A stretch of 64,000 nt of DNA from Polymorphobacter megasporae (GTDB lineage: Bacteria > Pseudomonadota > Alphaproteobacteria > Sphingomonadales > Sphingomonadaceae): assembly GCF_018982885.2 (NCBI RefSeq), contig NZ_CP081849.1:496001-560000 (forward strand), written 5' to 3'. The stretch's first letter is position 1, and each line of letters opens with the position of its first letter. Below the pieces are notes generated by a model that worked only from the letters and a program-made list of their open reading frames with translations, had not been told where the DNA came from and did no database searches. The position numbers were made by a program, and so were the translations under genes. Below are positions 26,998 to 34,922 of the stretch, piece by piece.

Positions 26998-27928
26998 GAG
27001 CCTGAACGAAAAGTAGTTGAGCGATACCAGTAGGTTGTGATTCACCGTCGTTGTCGAGACGATAGGAGAAGAACTTGCCTTGGACTGATACCGCTCGCCG
27101 TCAGCATATGCGCAAGGGGGGGCGCTATCCAAGCGATTTACGGGATGCGGAATGGGCGTTGATCGAGCCGCTGTTTCCGGCAGCCCGCAGCGGCGGGCGT
27201 CGTCGCACGACCTGCCTTCGGGCGGTGATGGATGCGATCATGTATATTGCGTCGAGCGGTTGCGCCTGGCGGATGCTGCCCAAATGCTTTCCGGCGACGT
27301 CGACAGTGCGCGGCTATTTCTACAGCTGGCGGGATAGTGGGCTGCTGACGACAATCAACCACTTGCTGGTAATGGCAGCACGCGAACAGGCCGGCCGCGA
27401 GGCCTCACCCAGTGCTGGCGTTATCGACAGCCAATCGGTCAAAACAACGGAAAGCGGCGGAATTTGCGGCTATGACGCCGGCAAGAAGGTGAAGGGCCGC
27501 AAACGCCATATCATCACCGATACCTGCGGCTTTCTGGTGTTTATCCTGGTCCATGCCGCCGACATTCAGGACCGCGACGGCGCTGTCGATGTCCTCAAAG
27601 CCATCCGTTTCCGTTTCCCGTTCCTGCGCCATGTGTTTGCCGATGGTGGCTATGCCGGTGACAAACTCAAGGCCGCGCTTGAAGGCCATGGCAGCTGGAC
27701 CCTCGAAATCATCAAGCGCTCCGATACCGCCAAGGGCTTTGTGCTTTTGCCCCGCCGTTGGGTTGTCGAGCGGACCTTCGCGTGGCTGGGCCGCTGCCGA
27801 CGTCTCGCCAAAGACTGGGAGCGATCCATCGAAAGCGCCACGGCATGGGCAACCATCGCCAGCATCCGAATGCTCACACGCAGAATCGCAAGGCTCTCAA
27901 CTCATTGATGTACTTTTGAATCGGGCTC
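26998..27928 (+). mobile_element. IS5 family insertion sequence with TTA target repeats
   Basis: Imperfect terminal repeats begin GAGCCTGAACGAAAAGTA on the left and GAGCCCGATTCAAAAGTA inward from the right. The 3-bp repeat TTA flanks both ends (26995-26997 and 27929-27931), as expected for IS5 groups that duplicate TNA. The single transposase gene is intact. The right end lies 147 bases upstream of the sigma-54 box of the next PEP-CTERM gene. Confidence 0.92.
27075..27908 (+). CDS. IS5 family transposase
   Basis: DDE transposase of 277 residues. YPSDLRDAEWALIEPLFPAA opens the DUF4096-type DNA-binding part. The catalytic Asp lies in VIDSQSVKTT, followed by GYDAGKKVKGRKRHI; the second Asp lies in VFADGGYAGDK, and the Glu follows in [20 protein letters not shown]. 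The start is TTG 27075, supported by AGGAGAAG eight bases upstream; ATG 27108 is the alternative. The frame is complete, so the copy may be active. Confidence 0.92.
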   Translation: MPWTDTARRQHMRKGGRYPSDLRDAEWALIEPLFPAARSGGRRRTTCLRAVMDAIMYIASSGCAWRMLPKCFPATSTVRGYFYSWRDSGLLTTINHLLVMAAREQAGREASPSAGVIDSQSVKTTESGGICGYDAGKKVKGRKRHIITDTCGFLVFILVHAADIQDRDGAVDVLKAIRFRFPFLRHVFADGGYAGDKLKAALEGHGSWTLEIIKRSDTAKGFVLLPRRWVVERTFAWLGRCRRLAKDWERSIESATAWATIASIRMLTRRIARLSTH

Positions 27929-28075
27929 TTAGTACGGTAAAGGTGTAAAGAAATCCGACAGTATGATGACAAATCAATGCGATTGCCGCTTCCCCAACTA
28001 ATATCTCTGGATTAACCGCCTGTTATTCTTCAACTTGTTTTCTTTACGATGATGTTTAGGGCTCGCGGCCGCAAT

Positions 28076-28091
28076 TGGCACGGAGCTTGCT
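28076..28091 (+). promoter_or_regulatory. sigma-54 promoter, perfect match
   Basis: TGGCACGGAGCTTGCT matches TGGCAC-N5-TTGCW at every position, 39 bases before the ATG of the PEP-CTERM gene at 28131. PEP-CTERM genes in other proteobacteria are controlled by RpoN with the PrsK/PrsR pair, which fits. Confidence 0.88.
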
Positions 28092-28130
28092 CTGCCCCCC
28101 GAGAGCCAATGATGGTTCTGGAGAGACACG

Positions 28131-28730
28131 ATGAGCCTAAAGTCCCTGATTGCCGGCGTGCTTGCTCTAGGCACTGCCACAGTGGCTGACGCCACCGTCA
28201 TTCTCACGTCAAACTTTGACTCGCTCGCGCTTAGCACCGGCAGCTACACGACCGTGTCGTCGATCGAGGGTTGGACAAGCACGACAAACGGCATCGAAAT
28301 CCAGAACCATGCTGCCGGAGCGCCGTTCTCAAGCCCGAACCTCGTCGAGCTCGATACCTTCGCCAACAGCTCGATGTTCCATACTCTCAGTGAGGGGACT
28401 TATCTCGTCAGCTATTACTACTCGCCGCGCCCGGCCATTGGCGCTGCCTCGAACGGGATCACGCTGTCGATCGGCTCGACCGCCCTCGACACTGTGACTG
28501 GCACCGGCGGCAGCGACACGATGTGGACGCTTCGCAGCGTCAAGTTCGCCACGACCGGCGGCGCGCTGACCTTCGCAGCGACCGGTACATCGGACTCACT
28601 CGGCGGCTATCTCGACAACATCACGATCGCTGCAGTGCCCGACGCATCGACGTGGATCCTCATGATCGCGGGCTTCGGGATGGTCGGAATCGCCGCGCGC
28701 CGCCGCGCGCTGCACACCGTGGTCGCCTGA
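28131..28730 (+). CDS. PEP-CTERM sorting-domain surface protein
   Basis: Exported protein of 199 residues. A signal peptide (MSLKSLIAGVLALGTATVAD) leads to a beta-rich Ser/Thr/Gly domain (SNFDSLALSTGSYTTVSSIE and GGYLDNITIAAV), then the sorting tail: VPDASTWILMIAGFGMVGIA and an arginine cluster. The motif is PDAS in place of PEPx. The tail would be cut and handled by an exosortase, none of which is in the window. GGAGAG lies 7 bases before the ATG. A perfect sigma-54 promoter precedes it and a strong hairpin follows. The ligand-binding or matrix role is unknown. Confidence 0.9.
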   Translation: MSLKSLIAGVLALGTATVADATVILTSNFDSLALSTGSYTTVSSIEGWTSTTNGIEIQNHAAGAPFSSPNLVELDTFANSSMFHTLSEGTYLVSYYYSPRPAIGAASNGITLSIGSTALDTVTGTGGSDTMWTLRSVKFATTGGALTFAATGTSDSLGGYLDNITIAAVPDASTWILMIAGFGMVGIAARRRALHTVVA

Positions 28731-28742
28731 CCCGCGGATCAA

Positions 28743-28782
28743 CCGCACCCAAGGAGCCGCGCTCGCGGCTCCTTGGGTGCGG
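28743..28782 (+). terminator. hairpin after the PEP-CTERM gene
   Basis: A perfect 17-base stem (CCGCACCCAAGGAGCCG and its complement) closes 6 bases, 12 bases after the stop. There is no T-run, so it may act as an mRNA-stabilising or Rho-linked end. Confidence 0.75.
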
Positions 28783-28989
28783 CCGGCGCATCGACGGGCA
28801 TTGCGCTGAACGAACAGCTACTTTCGGTGGCGCGAAATGCTCACCTGTGTTTCCGACCCTGGGGCCGCAGCCACCCTCGGATCCGCGACTTGTCGAACGG
28901 CAGCTATGCCGCGTTCGATGCCCGAAAGCTGACAGGTTGCAATCGGCTCCGATGCCGCCCCAGCACCGTGGCCGCGGCGAGTAATACCA

Positions 28990-30095
28990 AGACTCTTCGA
29001 TCAGAACGCATGCGCCCACGTCCGCAGTCCGAGCGACATGATCCGCCATGGCTGATCGGTGAGACAGTTCCAAGCGAAGCAACAATGATCGAGGATGTCA
29101 TCGTAGGATTTGAAGATGCAGTTCGACAGCCAGTTGTCGCGCATAAACTGCCAAACGTTTTCGACCGGGTTGAGCTTGGGGCATTTGGGCGGTAGCGGCA
29201 AGAGGGTGATATTGGCCGGAATGACCAGCGCCCTTGAGCCGTGCCAGCCCGCCTGATCGAGGAGAAGCACGGCATGGGCGCCGCATGACACGGCGGCCGC
29301 TATCTCCGCGAGATGCAGCGTCATCCCCTCAATAATGCAGCGTGGCAGGACCAGACCGGCGCCTTTGCCCTCGGCCGGGCAGATCGCGCCGTAGATATAC
29401 GCCGACGTGGTGTGCTGGTCCTTGGGCGCCGATGGCCGGGTCCCGCGCTTGGCCCACCGGCGCGTGATGCCATTCTTCTGGCCGACCCGGGCCTCGTCTT
29501 GCCACCATAGTTCTATAAGTGTGCCGACTGGGAGCGTCGCTTCGATCGCTGCCAGCTGGGCGGGGAAGTCTTTTTAAAAACGTCGATGGCATCGGCCCCT
29601 TGCGCATGATGCCGGAGCCGGGCCGTCAGCTTGCGGTAGCCCATGGCGCGCAGATCACGGCTCAGGGTCTGCTTGCTCACCGACACGCCATAGTCGTCGA
29701 ACAGCCACTGGATCAGGCCGACGATCCGCCAGCGCACGACCCCATGCGAGGCCGGGATCGGGCCTTGCTCGATGATCGCACTTAGCGCCTGCTTATGCTC
29801 GGGAGCAAGTACCGGGCGCGGACCACGCGCCTTGCCATCCAGCAAGCCATCAGGGACTGGGGCATTGAACCGCAAACCCAATCCCGAACCGACTGCAGAC
29901 CAGCACCACCGACTCGCGCCGCTTCTTGCCGCGCACCGCCATCGTAAATCACCGCCAGCGCCAGCAACCGCGGAACCTCGTTCGCGTATCCGCTCAGTCG
30001 CGCCTGCCGCCGAAGACCAGCCCCGTCAAAGTCGTCCCGAAGCCCAACCGCCGATGCCACCGCAAACCTCCCACTGCATGCGATGTTGAATCAAA
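28990..30095 (-). mobile_element. IS630 family element, decayed; ends approximate
   Basis: Holds an IS630 transposase in three frames on the minus strand. The ends are placed by coding extent plus weak similarity between the outer sequences (both contain GCATGC); clear terminal repeats and a TA duplication could not be fixed by eye. Confidence 0.65.
29001..30060 (-). pseudogene. IS630 family transposase, two frame breaks
   Basis: The N-terminal part (GYANEVPRLLALAVIYDGGA, LQSVRDWV) starts at 30060. The frame changes near 29880 to LRFNAPVPDGLLDGKARGPR and VRWRIVGLIQWLFDDYGVSV, and again at TTTTTAAAAAG (29580-29570), after which the catalytic half continues through ELWWQDEARVGQKNGITRRW and LLLDQAGWHGSRALVIPANI to CPKLNPVENVWQFMRDNWLS. 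The second break is a -1 shift at a homopolymer run and could be programmed; the first looks like a plain mutation. The DDE residues are present. Confidence 0.8.
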
Positions 30096-30146
30096 TCTTG
30101 CCCTGCTTGGGGATCCCCCGCGTTGAGTCAGAGACAAAGGGATCTA

Positions 30147-30992
30147 GGCTCAGGACCTATTAAAGTGCTTGCGGAGACGGTGATCGGTTGATTCAATGGC
30201 GGCGCTGAGGAGGCGTCGTGATGAGTGATCTGATTTGGTTGTCCGAGGCGCAGATGCGTCGGATCGAGCCACATTTTCCGTTGTCGCACGGGGTGCCGCG
30301 GGTCGATGACCGCCGGGTCATCAGCGGGATCATCTTCGTGATCAGGAACGGCTTGCGCTGGCGGGATGCGCCTGCGGACTACGGTCCGCCCAAGACGATC
30401 TACAACCGCTTCATCCGCTGGAGCCGGCTCGGCGTGTTCAACCGCATCTTTGCAGCGCTGGCGGCCAAAGGCGGCAAGCCTGACCAGTTGATGATCGACG
30501 CGACCCACCTGAAGGCGCACCGCACCGCTGCCAGCCTCCTCAAAAAGGGGCTCTTCCCCGATGTATCGGACGGACTAAGGGCGGCCTGAACTCCAAGCTG
30601 CACGCGGTCTGCGACGGCCAGGGCCGCCCGCTGGTCATGCTCCTCACCGAGGGGCAGACCAGCGACTACAAGGGCGCAGCGCTGATGCTCGACGCCCTGC
30701 CCAAAGCGAGGGCCATGCTCGGTGACCGCGGCTATGACGCCGACTGGTTCCGCGCCGCCCTGATCGCCAAGGGCATCACACCCTGCATCCCATCGAAGGC
30801 CAACCGCAAAACCCCGATCCCGCATGACCGAACTCTCTACCGGCAACGTCACCGCATCGAGAACATGTTCGGCAGGCTCAAGGACTGGCGGCGTATCCAC
30901 ACCCGCTATGACCGCTGCGCGCACGCCTTCTTCTCGGCCATCGCGCTCGCCGCGACCGTCATCTTCTGGCTGTGATCAATGAGTCCTGAGCC
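30147..30992 (+). mobile_element. IS5 family element, IS427-like group, inserted at CTAG
   Basis: The ends are GGCTCAGGACCTATT on the left and GGCTCAGGACTCATT inward from the right. TA is duplicated within CTAG at both borders (30145-30146, 30993-30994). Two overlapping reading frames with a canonical -1 slippery heptamer are typical of this group. Its right border abuts the left repeat of the IS701 element. Confidence 0.88.
30221..30975 (+). CDS. IS427-type IS5 transposase made by -1 frameshift (OrfA-OrfB)
   Basis: OrfA starts at ATG 30221 (GAGGAGG upstream) with LSEAQMRRIEPHFPLSHGVP and GLRWRDAPADYGPPKTIYNR and holds the first catalytic Asp (MIDATHLKAHRTA). Near 30540-30550 the heptamer A-AAG-GGG sits in the exact X-XXY-YYZ phase. 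A -1 slip there joins LLKKG to the OrfB frame (CIGRTKGGLNSKLHAVCDGQ), which carries MLGDRGYDADWFR and RHRIENMFGRLKDWRRI with the remaining catalytic residues. Without the slip OrfA ends at TGA 30587-30589. The element appears complete. Confidence 0.85.
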
Positions 30993-30995
30993 TAG

Positions 30996-32423
30996 CACTA
31001 CTTTGGCAGATTAGATTTTGCAGGTGGGGTGAGGTGTTCATTGCAGTGCGGGCATCGCATCGGTGGCGCCCTCGCGAACAGATCGACGATCGCCTGCCTG
31101 ACGGCGGGCATGCTTGGTTGAGGGGGTGGTCCTGAGACTCTTTTTTTTCCGTCCCGCTGCGGTGAGGCGGCGAGACTGCAGGAAGGCGTAGGCGATCATC
31201 GTCATCAAGGCGTGTCGATGCAGGCCTGTCCACGATCGACCTTCAAAGTGGTCGAGGCCGAGTTCCTCCTTGAGCTGCTGGTGCGCCTGCTCGCAGATCC
31301 ACCGCGCCTTGATTGCTCCGGCGAGCGTTTTGATCGCGGTGTCGGCAGGCAGGTTCGAGAGGTAGTATTTGCGCTCGCCGGTCGAACGATGCTCACCAAC
31401 CAGCCACACTTCTTCACCCGGCAGATGCTGGCCGCCCATGTCGCGGATACGCTGGGTCGGGCCGTCGGCGACACGCACGCGCAGTGCGGCGAAGCGCGCG
31501 GCCAGTCGCCCTTTCGTACCCCGTCGCCAACTGACCCGTTTCCATGGCTGCCCGGCGAGCAACGTCTCGGACGCAACAGATTTTGCATCGGGGATATGGT
31601 GTTGACGAGGTCGGCCATGTCCCGCGATCGGGAAGATCATCGCGACATCAGCCGGATAGACCTTCTGCCGGCCGGGTATGCCGACCGCCCAGGACAGGCC
31701 GCGCTCGCTCAGCGCCTGGCGGAACGGCGCGCTCATGCCATATCCGGCATCCGCCAGCACACAGCCGAAGCGCACGCCCGCGGCCGTGACCCGGTCGATC
31801 TCGGCGATGGCGATCTCAGGCTTGGTCAAGGCGACCTGCCGGTCGGCGGGCACCTTCGCCTTCGTCATGCGCTCGGGATCGCTGGTCCAACTCTCCGGCA
31901 GGAACAGGCGCAGACCCACCATCACTGGCACCTCGCGCGATGCGAGTGTCACCGACACGAGCGTCTGGCAGTTCGCGTTCTTGCCGAGCGAGGACGCATA
32001 TTGCGGCGCGACACCGACCGAGTGGCGCCCCTTCTTCGGCATCGCGGTGTCGTCGATCACAAGGAAGGCATCGCCGCCGCCGACCAACCGGTCGGCTTCG
32101 GTCAGCAGCGCCGCGTCGAGCGGAGCACTATCCCAGACCCCTGCCGCCACGAAGTGATGAAGCTGGTCATACCCAATGGCATCGTCGCGAGCCGCCATCG
32201 GCTGGACGCTCTTGCGGTCTCCAGGGCCGATCAGGCCGGCAACATAAGCGGGACACATCCGTGCCCGCTTCTTATGACCCAGCGCCGTCAAAAACGGCGC
32301 CAGCCAAACCTCAAGGTCGCTTCGCCATTCTCCGCCCATCGCCAGCCTCCATAGCTGGCTCCCTATGAATCACGCAAAACTACCCAAGGGAATCCCAAAA
32401 ATTATGCTTCTGCCAAAGTAGTG
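30996..32423 (-). mobile_element. IS701 family insertion sequence
   Basis: Perfect 15-bp terminal repeats (CACTACTTTGGCAGA and its complement) bound the element. The flanking tetramers are CTAG (30992-30995) and CTAA (32424-32427). Both fit the YTAR target of the family but differ at one base, which the adjoining IS5 insertion at the same CTAG may explain. It truncates the PNPOx-family gene that begins at 32426. Confidence 0.9.
31038..32339 (-). CDS. IS701 family transposase, altered C-terminus
   Basis: DDE transposase of about 433 residues: WLAPFLTALGHKKRARMCPA, ERKSVQPMA-like DRKSVQPMAARD, FLVIDDTAMPKKGRHSVGVA, VLADAGYGMSAPFRQAL, and the late EELGLDHFEGRSWTGLHRHA. A run of eight A bases on the coding strand (31148-31141) follows RRLTAAGRKKK. 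The -1 frame after it gives GPPPQPSMPAVRQAIVDLFA then CPHCNEHLTPP, the ending normal for this family, with its stop inside the left terminal repeat (30998). The catalytic core is unaffected; the A8 run is either an indel or a slippage site. Confidence 0.87.
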   Translation of the reverse strand: MGGEWRSDLEVWLAPFLTALGHKKRARMCPAYVAGLIGPGDRKSVQPMAARDDAIGYDQLHHFVAAGVWDSAPLDAALLTEADRLVGGGDAFLVIDDTAMPKKGRHSVGVAPQYASSLGKNANCQTLVSVTLASREVPVMVGLRLFLPESWTSDPERMTKAKVPADRQVALTKPEIAIAEIDRVTAAGVRFGCVLADAGYGMSAPFRQALSERGLSWAVGIPGRQKVYPADVAMIFPIAGHGRPRQHHIPDAKSVASETLLAGQPWKRVSWRRGTKGRLAARFAALRVRVADGPTQRIRDMGGQHLPGEEVWLVGEHRSTGERKYYLSNLPADTAIKTLAGAIKARWICEQAHQQLKEELGLDHFEGRSWTGLHRHALMTMIAYAFLQSRRLTAAGRKKKSLRTTPSTKHARRQAGDRRSVREGATDAMPALQ

Positions 32424-32425
32424 CT

Positions 32426-32797
32426 AAGTCGGAAGGCGGTGAACTCGCAGGCCGACCAATGAGCAATAACGGCAAAGTCGAGTATCAAGGCGACAGCTAC
32501 TTTTTCGCGTATGACTCGACGCGGACGGCGCAGGATATCGGCCGCGAGCCCAAGGTCGGCCTGTCCTACCAGGGCTCGGGGGGCCTGCTGGGAAAGCCGC
32601 CGATCTTCATCTCGATCGAAGGGGATGCCTCGCTGATCCGCGATAAGCAGGCCTTCGCGTCGCGGTGGTCGAAGGACCTTGAGCGCTGGTTTCCCGAGGG
32701 TATTAATACGCCGGGTCTCGTCATGATCAAGGTAAGCGCGACACGGATCCACTACTGGGACGGATCGGACGAGGGTGAGTTGGCGATGGAAGATTGA
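32426..32797 (+). pseudogene. PNPOx-family (general stress protein 26-like), N-terminus removed by IS701
   Basis: FMN-binding split-barrel protein. The readable frame begins right at the IS701 border: KSEGGELAGRPMSNNGKVEY, then SYFFAYDSTRTAQDIGREPK and PIFISIEGDASLIRDKQAFA. These are the second to last strands of the family; about 35 N-terminal residues found in relatives are missing. ATG 32459 could still start a 112-residue product, but GRPM just before it is part of the fold. The lost 5' part was not found left of the IS cluster. Confidence 0.82.
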
Positions 32798-32843
32798 TCA
32801 GTGATGCTCACGACGAACGATTGGCGTCACGGGAGCATCTGCG

Positions 32844-33734
32844 CTGCTCGATCCCGCTGACCTGAAGGCGTTCCTTCGCGTCGTGGAAACCGGCAGCCTG
32901 TCGGCTGCGGCGCGGTCGCTCGCTGCGCCTAAGTCGTCGATCAGTCGATCTGTGGCGCGCCTTGAGTCTGCGGTCGGAACTGTCCTCGTCGAGCGATCGG
33001 TGCGGGGTCTTCGGCCAACCGATGCGGGCATCCTTTTTGCGGTGCATGCCGACCGTATCCTCGCGGAAATTGATGGAGCGCACGCAGCGCTAGACGAGCT
33101 CGTCGGCGCGCCGCGGGGAACGCTGAGAATTAATGCCGCGGTGACATTTGCCGCCGGTCTTATCGCGCCGATGTTGCCCGCTTTCCTCGCACGCTACCCC
33201 GACGTGCGCGTCGTGCTCGAGACCGAAAACCGCATCATCGATCTCGCGCGTGAAGACGCCGATATCGCGATCAGGATCGGCCCGCTGGAAAACTCCGATC
33301 TGCGGGTACGGAGCCTGGGTCCGATCGAGCTCTGGTCCTGCGCAAGTCCTTCCTACCTTGCCAAGAACGGTCAACCGACCTCGGTCGCCGATCTCGTCGG
33401 TCACCGATTGTTCGGCTGGTTCGACGGGCCGAGTGAATGGACGTTCACCGGCCCCAACGGGCAACTCGAAACTGTTCAGGTTCCGACAGGGACTGTCGTT
33501 CCCGAGCCGATCGTCTTTCAGGCGCTGCTGGTCGGAGGCGCGGGCATCGGGCGGCTGCCGGACTTCCTAGCGCGCGGCTTGATCGAGAGTGGGCAACTAC
33601 TGCGCATATTGCCCGGGTTCGGTTCGGAAACGACCGCGGCGCACGCGTTATATCCGAACCACCGGAGTCTATCGACCAAGGTCCGTGTTTTTATCGACGA
33701 GCTGATCAACTTCATTGGGCAGCAGACTGACTGA
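32844..33734 (+). CDS. LysR family transcriptional regulator, probable CTG start
   Basis: LTTR of about 296 residues. The helix-turn-helix (DPADLKAFLRVVETGSLSAA, then APKSSISRSVARLESAVGTV) begins directly after CTG 32844, which has GGGAG 8 bases upstream; there is no in-frame ATG before the domain, and GTG 32883 would cut the first helix. The effector domain follows (RGTLRINAAVTFAAGLIAPM, DVRVVLETENRIIDLAREDA, DIAIRIGPLENSDLRVRSLG), resembling LTTRs of the CrgA/AaeR-like clade. It follows the truncated PNPOx gene in the same direction by about 47 bases; its target is unknown. Confidence 0.87.
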   Translation: MLDPADLKAFLRVVETGSLSAAARSLAAPKSSISRSVARLESAVGTVLVERSVRGLRPTDAGILFAVHADRILAEIDGAHAALDELVGAPRGTLRINAAVTFAAGLIAPMLPAFLARYPDVRVVLETENRIIDLAREDADIAIRIGPLENSDLRVRSLGPIELWSCASPSYLAKNGQPTSVADLVGHRLFGWFDGPSEWTFTGPNGQLETVQVPTGTVVPEPIVFQALLVGGAGIGRLPDFLARGLIESGQLLRILPGFGSETTAAHALYPNHRSLSTKVRVFIDELINFIGQQTD

Positions 33735-33939
33735 TGAAACCCTGCTGTCGGGATGAACAAAGAACGTGCCCGCCAGATCCCGACCAAGACCAAACCGCTC
33801 GATACCGGCCGAGGCGCCGGTTGCAGGCTCAGCCAAGGTAGAGACTGGAGTGCGGCATCAGTATCCAGCCTAGAGCATCCGGCGTGCGCGCCAAAGCAAT
33901 CAGCGTGTGCGTGGTAATCATCTGTCCGAACGTGCTTAT

Positions 33940-34641
33940 CTATTGCGCGACGTAGGTCCTTCGGCGTAGCGCCCCGCCCGCGAGGCCGAAGCCGCCGATC
34001 ATCAGCGCCCACGTCGTCGGTTCGGGCACCGCAGCCGTCGTTGCCGACGAAGCGTCGAAGTTACCCACCGCAAGGGTCTTCCCGAATGGATCGCCGCCGA
34101 TCGATTTTCCAAGGAAAAAATCATAGCCGCCATTGCCGCTGCCGAGATCGAAGCCGCCGAAGGCATCGGCGATCGGATCGGCGTCAAGGCTGTAGCCGGC
34201 GGCGTTGATGAAAATGTTGCCGACGCCGGCGAAGGCGCCATTGAGTATCTCGACGATCGGATAGTTTCCTCCGCCAAGGTCGCAACCGGGCCCGCAGTCG
34301 CCTTCGGGATTGCCGTAGCTTTGGGCATCGAACTTGGTGAAGCTGGTCGATCCGAGCTTAATCCTGAGCGAGGCCTTGGGATCGTCGGACAGGCTCGCGG
34401 TCAGGACGCTTGAGAAGCCGAGGCCGGTACCGTCGTTGACCGATTGAGTGTGGTCGACGAGCTTGCTCGTGTCGTAACGAGCCTCGAAGGTGATCGGCGT
34501 ATTGACGCCGAACGCCGCCGCCGTCCCCGGATTGATCGCAAGGATATGTCCGGAAAAGTCCACTTTGACGTAGTTCGCTTGCGCTGCCGACGCGGCGAAG
34601 GCGATGGGCAATACTGCTAGACCCAGTCTTGAAAAACGCAT
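33940..34641 (-). CDS. PEP-CTERM sorting-domain surface protein
   Basis: Exported protein of 233 residues. ATG 34641 is preferred: AAGGGAG lies 6 bases before it and a signal peptide (LGLAVLPIAFAASAAQA) follows. The mature part is a single beta-rich domain (VKVDFSGHILAINPGTAAAF, YDTSKLVDHTQSVNDGTG), ending in VPEPTTWALMIGGFGLAGGA and three arginines. No enzymatic motif was recognised. It is divergent from a large membrane-anchored regulator (34923) with a 281-base shared upstream region, so that regulator may control it. No sigma-54 box was found upstream. Confidence 0.9.
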   Translation of the reverse strand: MRFSRLGLAVLPIAFAASAAQANYVKVDFSGHILAINPGTAAAFGVNTPITFEARYDTSKLVDHTQSVNDGTGLGFSSVLTASLSDDPKASLRIKLGSTSFTKFDAQSYGNPEGDCGPGCDLGGGNYPIVEILNGAFAGVGNIFINAAGYSLDADPIADAFGGFDLGSGNGGYDFFLGKSIGGDPFGKTLAVGNFDASSATTAAVPEPTTWALMIGGFGLAGGALRRRTYVAQ

Positions 34642-34825
34642 GACCATCTCCCTTGCGGTGCCCACGCTTCGTCGCGCGGGCCCATGAACTGAACGGAACG
34701 GACAGGACGAAAACGGGATAGTGGCGCGGCGTCAGGACAAGCGCGGGGACAGCGTCATTCCACGGTCAAAGAATCGTCAAATCGGCTAAAAAAGATGAGA
34801 TGGCGGCCGCGGCACAGCTTAGTTA

Positions 34826-34844
34826 CGCGGGAAAGATGCCCGCG
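34826..34844. promoter_or_regulatory. inverted repeat in the divergent region, candidate operator
   Basis: CGCGGG-aaagatg-CCCGCG, with a second dyad CCGAC-N7-GTCGG at 34857-34873. Both lie between the PEP-CTERM gene and the regulator, closer to the regulator start. The operator role is inference from position. Confidence 0.35.
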
Positions 34845-34922
34845 AAGGCGTTTGCGCCGACGATCGCAGTCGGACCAATCTAGATGTGATAAGCCATCCA
34901 ACTAGCCGCGGCCGAGAGGAGC

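Noticed and set aside
31212-32354. Open frame of 380 codons opposite the IS701 transposase
   Set aside because: Shadow of the transposase; composition dominated by Arg, His and Gln without motifs.
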